Shown piece by piece: positions 1-8,932 of a DNA stretch of 64,000 bases. The position numbers and the translations under genes are program-made. Every line of letters starts with the position of its first letter. Within the stretch, counting starts at the first letter, position 1. This DNA is from Pseudomonas saponiphila. GTDB lineage: Bacteria > Pseudomonadota > Gammaproteobacteria > Pseudomonadales > Pseudomonadaceae. Where the stretch lies: assembly GCF_900105185.1 (NCBI RefSeq), contig NZ_FNTJ01000001.1, positions 186,001 through 250,000 of the forward strand. Direction: 5' to 3'. Below the pieces are notes generated by a model that did no database searches, was not told where the DNA came from, and was given only the letters and a program-made list of their open reading frames with translations.

Positions 1-215
1 TGAAATAAAACAAGGTGTGGCTTTTGCAAAAGAGTGGGAGAGGACACACCCTCCACTTTCTTATTTTGTGCCTGTCTACGGATATTGATCTTTTACTTAA
101 AAGAGTCGGATCAGCGGCCAATATATTGTCCTGTCCTACGAATTTCTTTCATCAATAAACGCCAAAATCAATAAGTATTCAACAATAAGTTAACTCACTG
201 TTTCAGCTCGTATAA
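1..215. other. AT-rich intergenic edge, no gene seen
   Basis: This stretch is clearly richer in A and T than the rest of the window and no reading frame with a ribosome binding site is visible in it. It adjoins the decayed transposase fragment at 239-535. The composition shift together with the transposase relic suggests the edge of an acquired or degraded segment lying mostly outside the window. That is inference; it could also be a promoter region of a gene further left. Confidence 0.4.
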
Positions 216-238
216 ATGCCGATGATTGAGAACCTTGT

Positions 239-535
239 TCATGAAGCACAATCCCTTATCGTTGGCCGAGGAAGAGATCCTCAAGCTGGAAGAGACCATT
301 CAAAGGCAAAGATTGGCGTAGTGGCGATAGGGCGCAAACCTTGTTGCGGCTTGCTCGCGGTGACACCTCAAAAGTGGTGGCCAAAGCGCAGGGCAGTAGG
401 CGCTCAAACGGTCTACGAACGTCGACAACAGTGCGCGCCCCGCTCAGGCCTGCTCCAAGAAGCTGTATGGCACCTGGATGGGCCCTTCGTCGACGCCTGC
501 TGAGGGGAAAGACCAGGCCGCCGGTTGACCCCTAA
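239..535 (+). pseudogene. Remnant of IS630-like transposase, N-terminal helix-turn-helix part
   Basis: No single frame is open, but pieces in different frames read like the start of an IS630-family transposase. The first begins at the ATG at 240 (MKHNPLSLAEEE...) and stops at a TAG near 320. A second frame gives DWRSGDRAQTLLRLARGD followed by TSKVVAKAQG. A third continues with GAQTVYERRQQ. The order of a Leu/Arg-rich helix, an RA..LLRLARG segment and a V.A..TVY.RR.. recognition helix is typical of the DNA-binding half of that family. The catalytic DDE half is missing; a different gene begins right after. I infer a truncated, frameshifted relic that is not functional. Exact ends are uncertain. 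Confidence 0.5.
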
Positions 536-567
536 AGAGGCCAACCGGGCAGGTTTGACCGAGGCCT

Positions 568-828
568 TTACGCCTCCAGCCGCCATTGCAAGGCGTCCAG
601 GGCATCGCAGCCGTCTTGCAGCAGCAGGTGGGCGGCGTTGACGAAGTGGTTCAGGTCACGCTCGTCGACGCCTTTGAGGCTCAGGCAGTTGAGGCTGTGC
701 AGCAGGTCGCGCGAGGCTTTGATGCGTTGCACCGCGCCGCCGTGCAATTCAGCAGCCGGGGCGTTGCGGTCGAGGTGAAACACCGGGGTAGGGGTGAGAT
801 TGCTGTGTAGCGGGATGAAATCAGTCAT
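568..828 (-). CDS. Small conserved-looking protein of unknown function (86 aa)
   Basis: An 86-residue protein starting MTDFIPLHSNLTPTPVFHL, with a strong ribosome binding site (GGAGGTG) just before the ATG on the minus strand. It has no signal peptide and no membrane segment. The C-terminal part is predicted helical with several Leu, Ala and Asp residues. I do not recognise a named domain; its size and style resemble the many short Pseudomonas-restricted hypothetical proteins. It stands alone, divergent from the malonate operon. The good ribosome binding site and typical codon use support a real gene; the function is unknown. Confidence 0.6.
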   Translation of the reverse strand: MTDFIPLHSNLTPTPVFHLDRNAPAAELHGGAVQRIKASRDLLHSLNCLSLKGVDERDLNHFVNAAHLLLQDGCDALDALQWRLEA

Positions 829-1247
829 AGCGCACCTCCGTGTTTTTTGAGGAGCTACTACCGTTTGCGGCTAAACAAAGAGGGTGGCAGCTGCACGCGG
901 GTTAGCCGACCAGAGGAATTCACGGAACCTCCGGCACACCCGAAGGTGTCCCGCGCACAGCCGCCATAGCAAAATGCCAGGCGGCAAAAAGCGCCGGCAT
1001 TATAGGCAAGCGCTTGTGCGTCCGTGAACAGGCTCGACCGGCTAAGATCGGCCGCCGATGCATCGGCGACCGGGCCACTATGCTGTCCCCCCGGCGCTGC
1101 AACAACCGCCAATGTGTTGCCATTACCTACAGCTCACACACCATCCAATCATTACCCTCAGCGTAACGATCCAACGCCGCGCTTGATTGATGCCCCCCGT
1201 TTTCACTCCTAAGGTGGCTGCCACGACAGCGAACCCGTGGAGTGAGC
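829..1247. other. Intergenic region with the mdc promoter
   Basis: About 420 bp between the small minus-strand gene and mdcA. I see no further gene. It contains the likely LysR-type operator at 1148-1170 and must carry the promoter of the mdc operon and that of the divergent small gene. Confidence 0.5.
1148..1170. promoter_or_regulatory. Candidate LysR-type operator for the mdc operon
   Basis: A 23-bp imperfect palindrome whose arms ATC.TTAC and GTAA.GAT flank a 7-bp centre. It contains a T-N11-A core of the LysR family and ends about 77 bp before the mdcA start. A LysR-type regulator (8933-9850) lies at the other end of the operon. That MdcR binds here is inference. Confidence 0.5.
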
Positions 1248-2924
1248 ATGACAACAATAATTTCCCCCGACGCGCGCTGGTCGCGGCGGCGCAGCGAAAA
1301 GCAGCGGCGCCTCGAACAGGTGCGGGCCATCGCCGATGGCGTGGTGTTGCCGACCGACCAGATCGTCGCGGCGCTGGAAGCGCTGATCCTGCCCGGCGAC
1401 CGGGTGGTGCTGGAAGGCAACAACCAGAAACAGGCGGACTTTCTCTCCCGCTCCCTGGCCAAGGTCGACCCGGCCAGGCTGCATGACCTGCACATGATCA
1501 TGCCCAGCGTCGGCCGCTCCGAGCACCTGGACCTGTTCGAGCGCGGCATCGCCCGCAAGCTGGACTTTTCCTTCGCTGGCACCCAGAGCCTGCGCATCAG
1601 CCAGTTGCTGGAAGACGGGCTGCTGGAAATCGGCGCCATTCATACCTACATCGAGCTCTATGCGCGGCTGTTGGTGGACCTGATCCCCAATGTGGTGCTG
1701 TCCGCCGGCTTCATGGCCGACCGCGCCGGCAATATCTACACCGGCCCCAGCACCGAGGACACCCCGGCGCTGATCGAGCCGGCGGCCTTCAGCGACGGCA
1801 TCGTGATCGTCCAGGTCAACCAGTTGGTGGACGACGTCAGTGAGCTGCCCCGGGTCGACATTCCCGCCTCCTGGGTCGACTTCGTGGTGGTGGCCGACAA
1901 GCCGTTCTACATCGAGCCGCTGTTCACCCGCGACCCGCGCCATATCAAGCCGGTGCACGTGCTGATGGCGATGATGGCGATTCGCGGCATCTACGAAAAA
2001 CACAACGTGCAGTCGCTCAACCACGGCATCGGTTTCAACACCGCGGCCATCGAGCTAATCCTGCCCACCTACGGCGAATCCCTGGGGCTCAAAGGCAAGA
2101 TCTGCCGCAACTGGACCCTCAATCCCCATCCGACCCTGATCCCGGCCATTGAAAGCGGCTGGGTGGACAGCGTGCATTGCTTCGGCACCGAACTGGGCAT
2201 GGAAAACTACATCGCCGCGCGCCCGGACGTGTTCTTCACCGGCCGCGACGGCTCGCTGCGTTCCAACCGAATGTTCTGCCAGCTGGCCGGGCAATACGCG
2301 GTGGACCTGTTTATCGGCGCCACTTTGCAGGTGGACGGCGACGGCCATTCCTCCACCGTGACCCGTGGCCGGCTGGCCGGTTTCGGCGGTGCGCCAAACA
2401 TGGGCCACGACCCGCGCGGGCGGCGCCACGGCACTCCAGCCTGGCTGGACATGCGCCAGGATCAAAGCGATGCACCCCAGGCCATGCTCGAACGCGGCAA
2501 GAAGCTGGTGGTGCAGATGGTGGAAACCTTCCAGGAAGGCGGCAAACCGACCTTTGTCGAGACCCTGGATGCGGTGGACGTGGCGCGCAAGAGCGGCATG
2601 CCCCTGGCGCCGATCATGATCTACGGCGACGACGTCACCCACCTGCTGACCGAGGAAGGCATCGCCTACCTGTACAAGGCCCGTTCCCTGGAAGAGCGCC
2701 AGGCAATGATCGCCGCCGTGGCCGGGGTCACCGCCATCGGCCTGCGGCACAACCCCAAGGACACCGCGCGCATGCGCCGTGAAGGGCTGATCGCCTTGCC
2801 GGAAGACCTGGGCATCCGCCGCACCGACGCCAGCCGCGAGCTGCTGGCGGCCAAGAGCGTGGCCGACCTGGTGCAGTGGTCCGGTGGCCTGTACAACCCG
2901 CCCGCCAAGTTCAGGAGCTGGTAA
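1248..2924 (+). CDS. mdcA: Malonate decarboxylase alpha subunit
   Basis: The alpha subunit is the acetyl-S-ACP:malonate ACP transferase: it swaps malonate for acetate on the carrier protein, forming malonyl-S-ACP and releasing acetate. The protein has about 558 residues, the normal MdcA length, and reads as MdcA along its whole length. It heads the complete set mdcABCDEGH, which makes the assignment firm. An in-frame GTG at 1242 could also start the protein, but GGAG at 1239-1242 is better placed for the ATG at 1248. The stop overlaps the mdcB start by one base, so the two are translationally coupled. Cytoplasmic. Confidence 0.95.
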   Translation: MTTIISPDARWSRRRSEKQRRLEQVRAIADGVVLPTDQIVAALEALILPGDRVVLEGNNQKQADFLSRSLAKVDPARLHDLHMIMPSVGRSEHLDLFERGIARKLDFSFAGTQSLRISQLLEDGLLEIGAIHTYIELYARLLVDLIPNVVLSAGFMADRAGNIYTGPSTEDTPALIEPAAFSDGIVIVQVNQLVDDVSELPRVDIPASWVDFVVVADKPFYIEPLFTRDPRHIKPVHVLMAMMAIRGIYEKHNVQSLNHGIGFNTAAIELILPTYGESLGLKGKICRNWTLNPHPTLIPAIESGWVDSVHCFGTELGMENYIAARPDVFFTGRDGSLRSNRMFCQLAGQYAVDLFIGATLQVDGDGHSSTVTRGRLAGFGGAPNMGHDPRGRRHGTPAWLDMRQDQSDAPQAMLERGKKLVVQMVETFQEGGKPTFVETLDAVDVARKSGMPLAPIMIYGDDVTHLLTEEGIAYLYKARSLEERQAMIAAVAGVTAIGLRHNPKDTARMRREGLIALPEDLGIRRTDASRELLAAKSVADLVQWSGGLYNPPAKFRSW

Positions 2925-3799
2925 TGCACGCACTCAATCTGCAATCGCAACCCCTGAGCCTGGCCGAGCGCCTGGCGGATTTGGCGGTGGACGCGTTGAT
3001 CGACGAGGCCGACCTGTCGCCCAAGCCGGCACTGGTGGACCGCCGTGGCAATGGCGCCCACAGCGACCTGCACCTGGGCCTGATGCACGCTTCGGCCCTG
3101 GCCCTGTGGCCGGCCTTCAAGGAGATGGCCGAGGCGGCGCTGGCGTTCGGCGAAGTGGGCCTGCCCCTGCGCGAAGCCCTGGGGCGCATTGGTCGCGAAG
3201 GCGAGCGGGCCATGCTGAACACCACCGGCGGGGTGAACACCCATCGCGGGGCGATCTGGGCCCTGGGCTTGCTGGTGGCTGCCGCCGCGCTGGAGCCGCG
3301 ATCCACCCGTGCCGGCAGTGTCGCGCTGCGTGCCGCGCGTTTGGCCCTGCTGGAGGATCGTTACGCGCCACAGCCTCTGAGTCATGGCGCCCAGGTGACG
3401 ATTCGTTACGGCGTGCGCGGCGCTCGCGAAGAAGCCCAGCAAGGCTTCCCCGCCGTGCTGCAACGGGGTCTGCCCCAGCTCAAGCGCAGCCGCGCCCAGG
3501 GCCATGGCGAGCAGAACGCCCGGCTCGATGCCTTGCTGGCGATCATGAGCCAACTGGCCGACACCTGCGTGTTGTACCGCGCTGGCGAGCAGGGCTTGCA
3601 GGCCATGCAGCAGGGCGCCCAGGCGGTGCTCGATGCCGGTGGCAGCGCCAGCCTCCCCGGGCGCCGTCGCCTGCATGAGCTGGATCTGCAGCTGTTGACC
3701 TTGAATGCCTCGCCCGGCGGTGCCGCCGACTTGCTGGCGGCCAGCCTGCTGTTGGACCGGATCGAGTCCACCGACACCTTTATCCAGGGAGCGCTGTAA
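2924..3799 (+). CDS. mdcB: Triphosphoribosyl-dephospho-CoA synthase MdcB
   Basis: MdcB makes 2'-(5''-triphosphoribosyl)-3'-dephospho-CoA from ATP and dephospho-CoA, the precursor of the prosthetic group of the carrier subunit MdcC. The 291-residue protein carries the CitG/MdcB signature near residues 32-49 ([18 protein letters not shown]). A longer upstream frame exists, but the ATG at 2924 overlapping the mdcA stop is the sensible start, and it also overlaps mdcC by one base at its end. Here it sits second in the operon, between mdcA and mdcC. Confidence 0.93.
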   Translation: MHALNLQSQPLSLAERLADLAVDALIDEADLSPKPALVDRRGNGAHSDLHLGLMHASALALWPAFKEMAEAALAFGEVGLPLREALGRIGREGERAMLNTTGGVNTHRGAIWALGLLVAAAALEPRSTRAGSVALRAARLALLEDRYAPQPLSHGAQVTIRYGVRGAREEAQQGFPAVLQRGLPQLKRSRAQGHGEQNARLDALLAIMSQLADTCVLYRAGEQGLQAMQQGAQAVLDAGGSASLPGRRRLHELDLQLLTLNASPGGAADLLAASLLLDRIESTDTFIQGAL

Positions 3800-4098
3800 T
3801 GGAAACCTTGTCCTTTGAATTCCCCGCCGGCCAGCCCGGTCGTGGCCGCGCCCTGGTGGGCTGTGTCGGCTCCGGCGACTTGGAAGTGCTGCTGGAGCCG
3901 GGCCAGCCCGGCAAATTGACCATCCAGGTGCAGACCTCGGTCAATGGCAGCGCCGCGCGCTGGCAGCACCTGTTCGAGCGCATGTTCGACGGCCAGACGC
4001 CGCCGGCGCTGCTGATCGATATCCATGATTTCGGTGCCACCCCGGGGGTGGTGCGCCTGCGCCTGGAACAGGGCTTCGAGGAGATCGGCCATGACTGA
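3799..4098 (+). CDS. mdcC: Malonate decarboxylase acyl carrier protein (delta subunit)
   Basis: MdcC is the small carrier on which the malonyl and acetyl groups ride. It bears the phosphoribosyl-dephospho-CoA group on a serine. The 99-residue sequence fits the family length, and Ser-25 in VGSGDLEVLLEP is the likely attachment residue by analogy with the citrate lyase and malonate decarboxylase carriers. Its start overlaps the mdcB stop and its end overlaps the mdcD start at 4091, showing tight coupling. Attachment of the group is expected from MdcG (5736-6365). Confidence 0.93.
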   Translation: METLSFEFPAGQPGRGRALVGCVGSGDLEVLLEPGQPGKLTIQVQTSVNGSAARWQHLFERMFDGQTPPALLIDIHDFGATPGVVRLRLEQGFEEIGHD

Positions 4099-4942
4099 CA
4101 GCGCACATCTGTTGCACAAGCACAGCTTCGTCGAGCTGGGCGCTCGGCAGCGGGCTCGGGCCTTGCTGGATGCCGGCAGTTTTCGCGAGCTGCTGGACCC
4201 GTTCCAGCGGGTCATGTCGCCCTGGCTGGCGCGCCAGGGCGTGGTGCCCCAGGCCGATGACGGGGTGGTGATCGCCAAGGGCAGCATCGATGGCCTGCCG
4301 GTGGTGCTGGCCGCCATCGAAGGCGCCTTCCAGGGCGGCAGCCTGGGGGAAGTGGGCGGGGCGAAGATTGCCGGGGCCCTGGAGCTGGCCGCCGAGGACA
4401 ACCGCAACGGCATCCCAACTTGTGCCGTGCTGCTGCTGGAAACCGGTGGCGTGCGCTTGCAGGAAGCCAACCTGGGGCTGGCGGCGATTGCCGACATTCA
4501 TGCGGCAATCGTCGACCTGCGCCAATACCAGCCGGTGATCGGCGTGGTGGCCGGCAGCGTCGGCTGCTTTGGCGGCATGTCGATTGCCGCCGGGCTGTGC
4601 AGTTATCTCGTGGTCACCCAGGAAGCGCGCCTGGGGCTCAATGGTCCGCAGGTGATCGAGCAGGAGGCCGGGCTTGAGGAATACGACTCGCGGGACCGGC
4701 CGTTCATCTGGAGCCTGACCGGCGGCGAGCAGCGTTTCGCCAGCGGCCTGGTGGACCGTTATGTGGCTGACGACGTGGCAAAGATCCAGGCCCAGGTCCG
4801 CGAGTTGCTGGCCCTCGGCTTGCCCACGCGGCAGCGCAGCCGCGAGGCCGAACACTACCTGCAATGTCTGGCTCGGCTGGACACCACGCCGCAAATCGAT
4901 GCGGCGACGGTTCGCGATCTGTATCAAGGAGACCGTCCATGA
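4091..4942 (+). CDS. mdcD: Malonate decarboxylase beta subunit
   Basis: MdcD forms, with MdcE, the malonyl-S-ACP decarboxylase that releases CO2 and leaves acetyl-S-ACP. The 283-residue protein belongs to the crotonase-like carboxyltransferase fold related to acetyl-CoA carboxylase beta. A glycine-rich stretch in the middle (VVAGSVGCFGGMSIAAGLC) fits the oxyanion-hole region. The ATG at 4091 (MTDSAHLLHK) lies inside the end of mdcC, giving an 8-base overlap, which is usual in this operon. The 22 upstream in-frame residues encoded inside mdcC are not expected to be translated. Confidence 0.94.
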   Translation: MTDSAHLLHKHSFVELGARQRARALLDAGSFRELLDPFQRVMSPWLARQGVVPQADDGVVIAKGSIDGLPVVLAAIEGAFQGGSLGEVGGAKIAGALELAAEDNRNGIPTCAVLLLETGGVRLQEANLGLAAIADIHAAIVDLRQYQPVIGVVAGSVGCFGGMSIAAGLCSYLVVTQEARLGLNGPQVIEQEAGLEEYDSRDRPFIWSLTGGEQRFASGLVDRYVADDVAKIQAQVRELLALGLPTRQRSREAEHYLQCLARLDTTPQIDAATVRDLYQGDRP

Positions 4943-5742
4943 GTGCTTATTCTTTGCGCGGCCTGAACTGGTTCAACGCCCTGAGTGGCGGCGCCGCGCC
5001 GGTGGCTGGTCTACCGCCATCGTTGCGGGTGGCCGATGCTGAACTGGCGGGGCAGTCTGTACGTTTTATCGCCGTGGTGGCCGACCCGGAGAATCGTTTT
5101 CTCCGGGCCCGCCAGGGTGAAGTCGGTTTGCTGGAAGGCTGGGGCCTGGCCAAGGCCGTGGATGAATTGATTGAGGCCGACCGCTCCCAGCCCCACAAGC
5201 GTGCGCTGATCGCCATCGTCGATGTGCCGAGCCAGGCCTATGGCCGGCGTGAAGAGGCGCTGGGCATTCATCAGGCCCTGGCTGCTGCCGCCGACAGCTA
5301 TGCCCGGGCCCGTTTGGCCGGGCACCCGGTGATTGCCCTGCTGGTGGGAAAGGCCATGTCCGGGGCCTTTCTGGCCCACGGTTATCAGGCCAACCGCCTG
5401 ATCGCCCTGCGCGACCCGGGGGTGATGGTGCATGCCATGGGCAAGGCCTCGGCGGCGCGGGTCACCTTGCGCAGCGTCGAGGAGCTGGAAGCCCTGGCCG
5501 CCAGCGTGCCGCCCATGGCCTATGACATCGACAGCTACGCCGGCCTGGGGCTGCTCTGGCAAACCCTGTCGGTGCGGCAGATCGAACAGCCGACGGCCGA
5601 GGATCTGCTCGGGGTCGAGGAGTGCTTGCTGGCGGCCATCGCCGATGTGCGGGCCACGGGCGTCGACCTGGGCTGCCGCCTGGGAGCGGCGAACCGGGCG
5701 GCGTCGAGCCGGGTTCGCCAATTGTTGCGGGAACAATGGTGA
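4939..5742 (+). CDS. mdcE: Malonate decarboxylase gamma subunit
   Basis: MdcE is the partner of MdcD in the decarboxylase and is related to the alpha part of carboxyltransferases. The 267-residue sequence (MSAYSLRGLNWFNAL...) has the family length and a small-residue-rich segment near the middle (VGKAMSGAFLAHGYQAN) consistent with acyl binding. The ATG at 4939 overlaps the mdcD stop by four bases (ATGA). It is followed with overlap by mdcG. The protein is soluble and acts in the multi-subunit complex. Confidence 0.94.
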   Translation: MSAYSLRGLNWFNALSGGAAPVAGLPPSLRVADAELAGQSVRFIAVVADPENRFLRARQGEVGLLEGWGLAKAVDELIEADRSQPHKRALIAIVDVPSQAYGRREEALGIHQALAAAADSYARARLAGHPVIALLVGKAMSGAFLAHGYQANRLIALRDPGVMVHAMGKASAARVTLRSVEELEALAASVPPMAYDIDSYAGLGLLWQTLSVRQIEQPTAEDLLGVEECLLAAIADVRATGVDLGCRLGAANRAASSRVRQLLREQW

Positions 5743-6365
5743 ACGGCCGCGGCCCCTGGCTGCCCCACGACTTGCTGTGGGGCATGACCCCGGCGCAGTT
5801 GCCCCCCGATGCGCCGGATTGGGCCTTTGCCGTGCTGGAGGCGGGGCAGCCGGTGGTGGTGCGGCGGGCGCTGACGGCCCCCGGACAGATCGCGGTCGGC
5901 CTGCGCGGACGCACACGCGAGCAGCGCTACCCGGCTGTGCTGGCGCTGGAGTCGGTGCAACGCGGGGTGTATCCCGAAGCGCTGTGCCAGTTGAGCGGCA
6001 CGCGATCATTGCCGGCGCTGCAGGCGTTGCAGCAACTGCGTGGCGAGCTGGATGCCCTGGGCCTGGTCTGGGGCGTCAGCGGCAGTGCCGGTTTCGAGCT
6101 GGCCTCTGGGGTGGCTGCGCTGCATCAGCACAGTGACCTGGACCTGATCCTGCGCACGCCGGAGCCTTTTTCCCGGGCTCAGGCCCGCGAGCTGTTGGCC
6201 CTGCTGGAGCGCGCCGAGTGTCCGGTGGACCTGCAACTGCAGGTTCCCGCCGGGGCCGTGGCCCTGCGCGAATGGGCCGGCCCGGCCGACCGGGTTCTGC
6301 TCAAAAGCGCCAGTGGCGCGCGGCTGGTCGGCGATCCCTGGAACTCTCGGGAGCAGGCAGCATGA
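5736..6365 (+). CDS. mdcG: Phosphoribosyl-dephospho-CoA transferase MdcG
   Basis: MdcG transfers the prosthetic group made by MdcB to the serine of MdcC. The 209-residue protein shows a nucleotidyltransferase-like signature: a glycine-rich GSAGFELASG near residues 116-125 followed by DLD at 134-136, which would hold the metal. The chosen ATG at 5736 overlaps the mdcE stop; a GTG at 5739 is the alternative. The stop overlaps mdcH by four bases. Its place between mdcE and mdcH matches the mdc operons of other gammaproteobacteria. Confidence 0.92.
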   Translation: MVNGRGPWLPHDLLWGMTPAQLPPDAPDWAFAVLEAGQPVVVRRALTAPGQIAVGLRGRTREQRYPAVLALESVQRGVYPEALCQLSGTRSLPALQALQQLRGELDALGLVWGVSGSAGFELASGVAALHQHSDLDLILRTPEPFSRAQARELLALLERAECPVDLQLQVPAGAVALREWAGPADRVLLKSASGARLVGDPWNSREQAA

Positions 6366-7297
6366 GCAGCCTGCTGGTGTTTCCGGGCCAGGGCGCGCAG
6401 CAGCCGGGGCTGCTCCAGCGTCTGCCGCCAAGCGCGGAAACCCGCGCCTGTCTGCAGGAAGCCAGCGAGGTCCTGGGGGAAGACGTGATGACCCTGGATT
6501 CGCCCCAGGCCCTGGCCGGCACCCGGGCCGTGCAGCTGTGCCTGCTGATCGCCGGCGTGGCGGCGGCGCGGACCCTGTTGCAGCCCGACACCCGGGTGAA
6601 TTACGTGGCCGGCCTGTCCATCGGTGCCTATCCGGCGGCGGTGGTGGCCGGGGCCCTGGAGTTTGCCGACGCCCTGCGCCTGGTGAGCCTGCGGGGTGAG
6701 TTGATGCAGCAGGCGTATCCACGGGGCTATGGCATGACCGCCCTGATCGGCCTGGATCTGGCGACGGTGGAAGGGCTGCTGGCCCAGGTCCACAGCCCGC
6801 GGACGCCGGTGTACCTGGCCAATATCAACGCCGACAGCCAGGTGGTGATCGCCGGCAGCGATGCGGCGATGCAGGCGGTGGCCGAGTTGGCCCGGGGTTG
6901 CGGGGTCGGCGTGGCCAAGCGCCTGGCGGTCAGCGTGCCGTCTCACTGTCCGTTGCTGGAACAACCGGCCCAGGCCCTGGCTGCGGCCTTTGCCGAGGTG
7001 CCCCTGCAACTGCCAACGCTGGGTTACCTGAGTGGCAGCCGGGCACGACCGCTGCGCACCGTGGAGCAATTGCGCGACGACCTGGCGTTCAACATGTGCC
7101 GGGTGGTGGACTGGCGCGGCACCGTGCAAAGCGCCTACGAGCGCGGGGTGCGCCTGCAGATCGAATTGCCTCCCGGTGCGGTACTGACCGGGCTGGCCCG
7201 CCGGGTGTTTGCCCAAGGGACGGTGATCGCCTTCGACGGCGCGCGCCTGGACACCCTGCAAGCCCTGTTGCGTGAGGAGGGAAGCCGCGACCGATAG
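6362..7297 (+). CDS. mdcH: Malonate decarboxylase epsilon subunit (malonyl-CoA:ACP transacylase)
   Basis: MdcH primes the carrier protein by moving malonyl from malonyl-CoA to MdcC. The 311-residue protein has the acyltransferase fold: GQGAQ at residues 9-13 and the nucleophile Ser-86 in GLSIGAYPAA. The usual FabD motif is GHSxG, so a leucine replaces the histidine before the serine; I believe this is common in MdcH but cannot check. The start ATG lies four bases inside mdcG. A 67-bp gap follows before madL, so the importer genes are probably co-transcribed but not translationally coupled. Confidence 0.93.
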   Translation: MSSLLVFPGQGAQQPGLLQRLPPSAETRACLQEASEVLGEDVMTLDSPQALAGTRAVQLCLLIAGVAAARTLLQPDTRVNYVAGLSIGAYPAAVVAGALEFADALRLVSLRGELMQQAYPRGYGMTALIGLDLATVEGLLAQVHSPRTPVYLANINADSQVVIAGSDAAMQAVAELARGCGVGVAKRLAVSVPSHCPLLEQPAQALAAAFAEVPLQLPTLGYLSGSRARPLRTVEQLRDDLAFNMCRVVDWRGTVQSAYERGVRLQIELPPGAVLTGLARRVFAQGTVIAFDGARLDTLQALLREEGSRDR

Positions 7298-7364
7298 AGC
7301 ACCGACTCAGGCTGACGAAGCACAAGAACAACAACTTCGACGATGCACTTTGAGGACAACAACA

Positions 7365-7757
7365 ATGATTATCTACGGTGTGGCCTTCCTGGCCTTTTGT
7401 ACCCTGGTGGGTATTTTCATCGGTGAGCTGCTGGGCAAATTGATCGGCGTGCCGGCCAATGTCGGCGGGGTCGGCATTGCCATGCTGCTGTTGATCGGCT
7501 TGGGCAGCTACCTGCACAAGCGCGGGCTGTTCGCCGGCAAGTCCGAGCAGGGCGTGGAGTTCTGGGGCGCGGTGTACATCCCCATCGTGGTGGCCATGGC
7601 CGCGCAGCAGAACGTCTACGGCGCGCTCAAGGGCGGGCCGATGGCGATTCTCGCGGGCACTCTGGCGGTGGTGATCGCCTTCGCCCTGGTGCCGGTGCTG
7701 GTGCGCCTCGGCAACAAGGCGCCAGATGCGGCCGTTGCTCAGAAAACAGCGGGGTAA
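7365..7757 (+). CDS. madL: Malonate transporter subunit MadL
   Basis: MadL and MadM together form a sodium-dependent malonate importer. The 130-residue protein has four strongly hydrophobic segments (for example IIYGVAFLAFCTLVGIFIG at the start and AILAGTLAVVIAFALVPVLV near the end) and matches MadL in length. The start at 7365 was chosen because the upstream in-frame residues are hydrophilic and overlap the mdcH end. Only 5 bp separate it from madM. Using madLM instead of mdcF is the usual arrangement in Pseudomonas. Confidence 0.9.
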   Translation: MIIYGVAFLAFCTLVGIFIGELLGKLIGVPANVGGVGIAMLLLIGLGSYLHKRGLFAGKSEQGVEFWGAVYIPIVVAMAAQQNVYGALKGGPMAILAGTLAVVIAFALVPVLVRLGNKAPDAAVAQKTAG

Positions 7758-7762
7758 GGGCC

Positions 7763-8530
7763 ATGTACGAATCGATGATGAAGGTCATTACCGGCTACGG
7801 GCTGATCAGCGGTTTCGCGGTGATCGGGATCACCATGTGGGTGTCATACTGGATCTCCAACACCTTTACCAAGGGCCGCCTGCACGGCTCGGCCATCGCC
7901 ATTCTTTTGGGGCTGGTGCTGTCCTACGTGGGTGGCGCCTTCACCGGCGGGCAGAAGGGCGTGGTGGACATTCCGCTGCTGTCGGGCATCGGCCTGCTGG
8001 GCGGGGCCATGCTGCGGGATTTTGCGATTGTCGCCACGGCCTTCGGGGTCAGTGTCGAGGAGCTCAAGCGCGCCGGGTTCGTCGGGGTGCTGGCACTGTT
8101 TGTCGGGGTCGGCTCGTCCTTTGTCGCCGGGGTCGGGGTGGCCATGGCCTTTGGTTATACCGATGCGGTGAGCCTGACCACCATCGGCGCCGGAGCGGTG
8201 ACCTACATCGTTGGGCCGGTGACCGGTGCGGCGATTGGCGCCAGCTCCGAAGTCATGGCACTGTCGATTGCGGCGGGGTTGATCAAGGCGATCCTGGTGA
8301 TGGTGATGACGCCCTTCGTGGCGCCGCTGATCGGCCTCAACAACCCGCGCAGCGCGGTGATCTTCGGCGGCTTGATGGGCACCTCCAGCGGCGTCGCCGG
8401 GGGCCTGGCGGCCACCGATCCGAAACTGGTGCCCTACGGTTGCCTGACGGCGGCGTTCTACACCGCCCTGGGTTGCCTGTTGGGGCCGTCGTTGCTGTTC
8501 CTGCTGATGCGCGGCCTGCTGGGCGGGTAG
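7763..8530 (+). CDS. madM: Malonate transporter subunit MadM
   Basis: This is the large subunit of the MadLM malonate importer, an integral inner-membrane protein. The 255-residue sequence has repeated glycine-rich hydrophobic segments (AIAILLGLVLSYVGGAF, GVAMAFGYTDAVSLT, IFGGLMGTSSGVAGG), consistent with about seven or eight membrane spans. It is the last gene of the mdc/mad operon and is followed 20 bp later by a REP array, which may influence mRNA 3' end stability. Confidence 0.9.
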   Translation: MYESMMKVITGYGLISGFAVIGITMWVSYWISNTFTKGRLHGSAIAILLGLVLSYVGGAFTGGQKGVVDIPLLSGIGLLGGAMLRDFAIVATAFGVSVEELKRAGFVGVLALFVGVGSSFVAGVGVAMAFGYTDAVSLTTIGAGAVTYIVGPVTGAAIGASSEVMALSIAAGLIKAILVMVMTPFVAPLIGLNNPRSAVIFGGLMGTSSGVAGGLAATDPKLVPYGCLTAAFYTALGCLLGPSLLFLLMRGLLGG

Positions 8531-8550
8531 GTCACGGGCTTGCGGGCGCT

Positions 8551-8894
8551 TTCGCTGGCAAGCCAGCTCCTATGAGGCGAGTGCATCGCGGATTTCGTGT
8601 AGGAGCCGGCTTGCCGGCGAAAGGGCCTGTGAGGCATACGCCGTTCTTGCGGACGCCTTCGCTGGCAAGCCAGCTCCTACGAGGCGGGTGCATCGCGGAT
8701 TTGGTGTAGGAGCCGGCTTGCCGGCGAAGGGGCCTGTGAGGCATACGCTGCTCTTGCGGACGCTTTCGCTGGCAAGCCAGCTCCTACGAGGGGAGTGCAT
8801 CGCGGATTTCGTGTAGGAGCCGGCTTGCCGGCGAAGGGGCCTGTGAGGCATACGCCGCTCTTGCGGACGCCTTCGCTGGCAAGCCAGCCGCTAC
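8551..8894. repeat. REP array of seven palindromes, tandem 107-bp units
   Basis: Seven REP palindromes alternate in orientation: reverse copies at 8551-8573, 8658-8680, 8765-8787 and 8872-8894, forward copies at 8599-8621, 8706-8728 and 8813-8835. Forward copies read GTAGGAGCCGGCTTGCCGG, reverse copies the complement with CTGGCAAGCCAG. The forward copies are exactly 107 bp apart, and the spacer sequence between copies is also repeated, so the whole inverted pair has been amplified in tandem. The array lies between convergent madM and mdcR. Confidence 0.92.
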
Positions 8895-8932
8895 AAAAGT
8901 CCGGGCCGCTGCGCCGTTGTGCCGGCCGGTTT

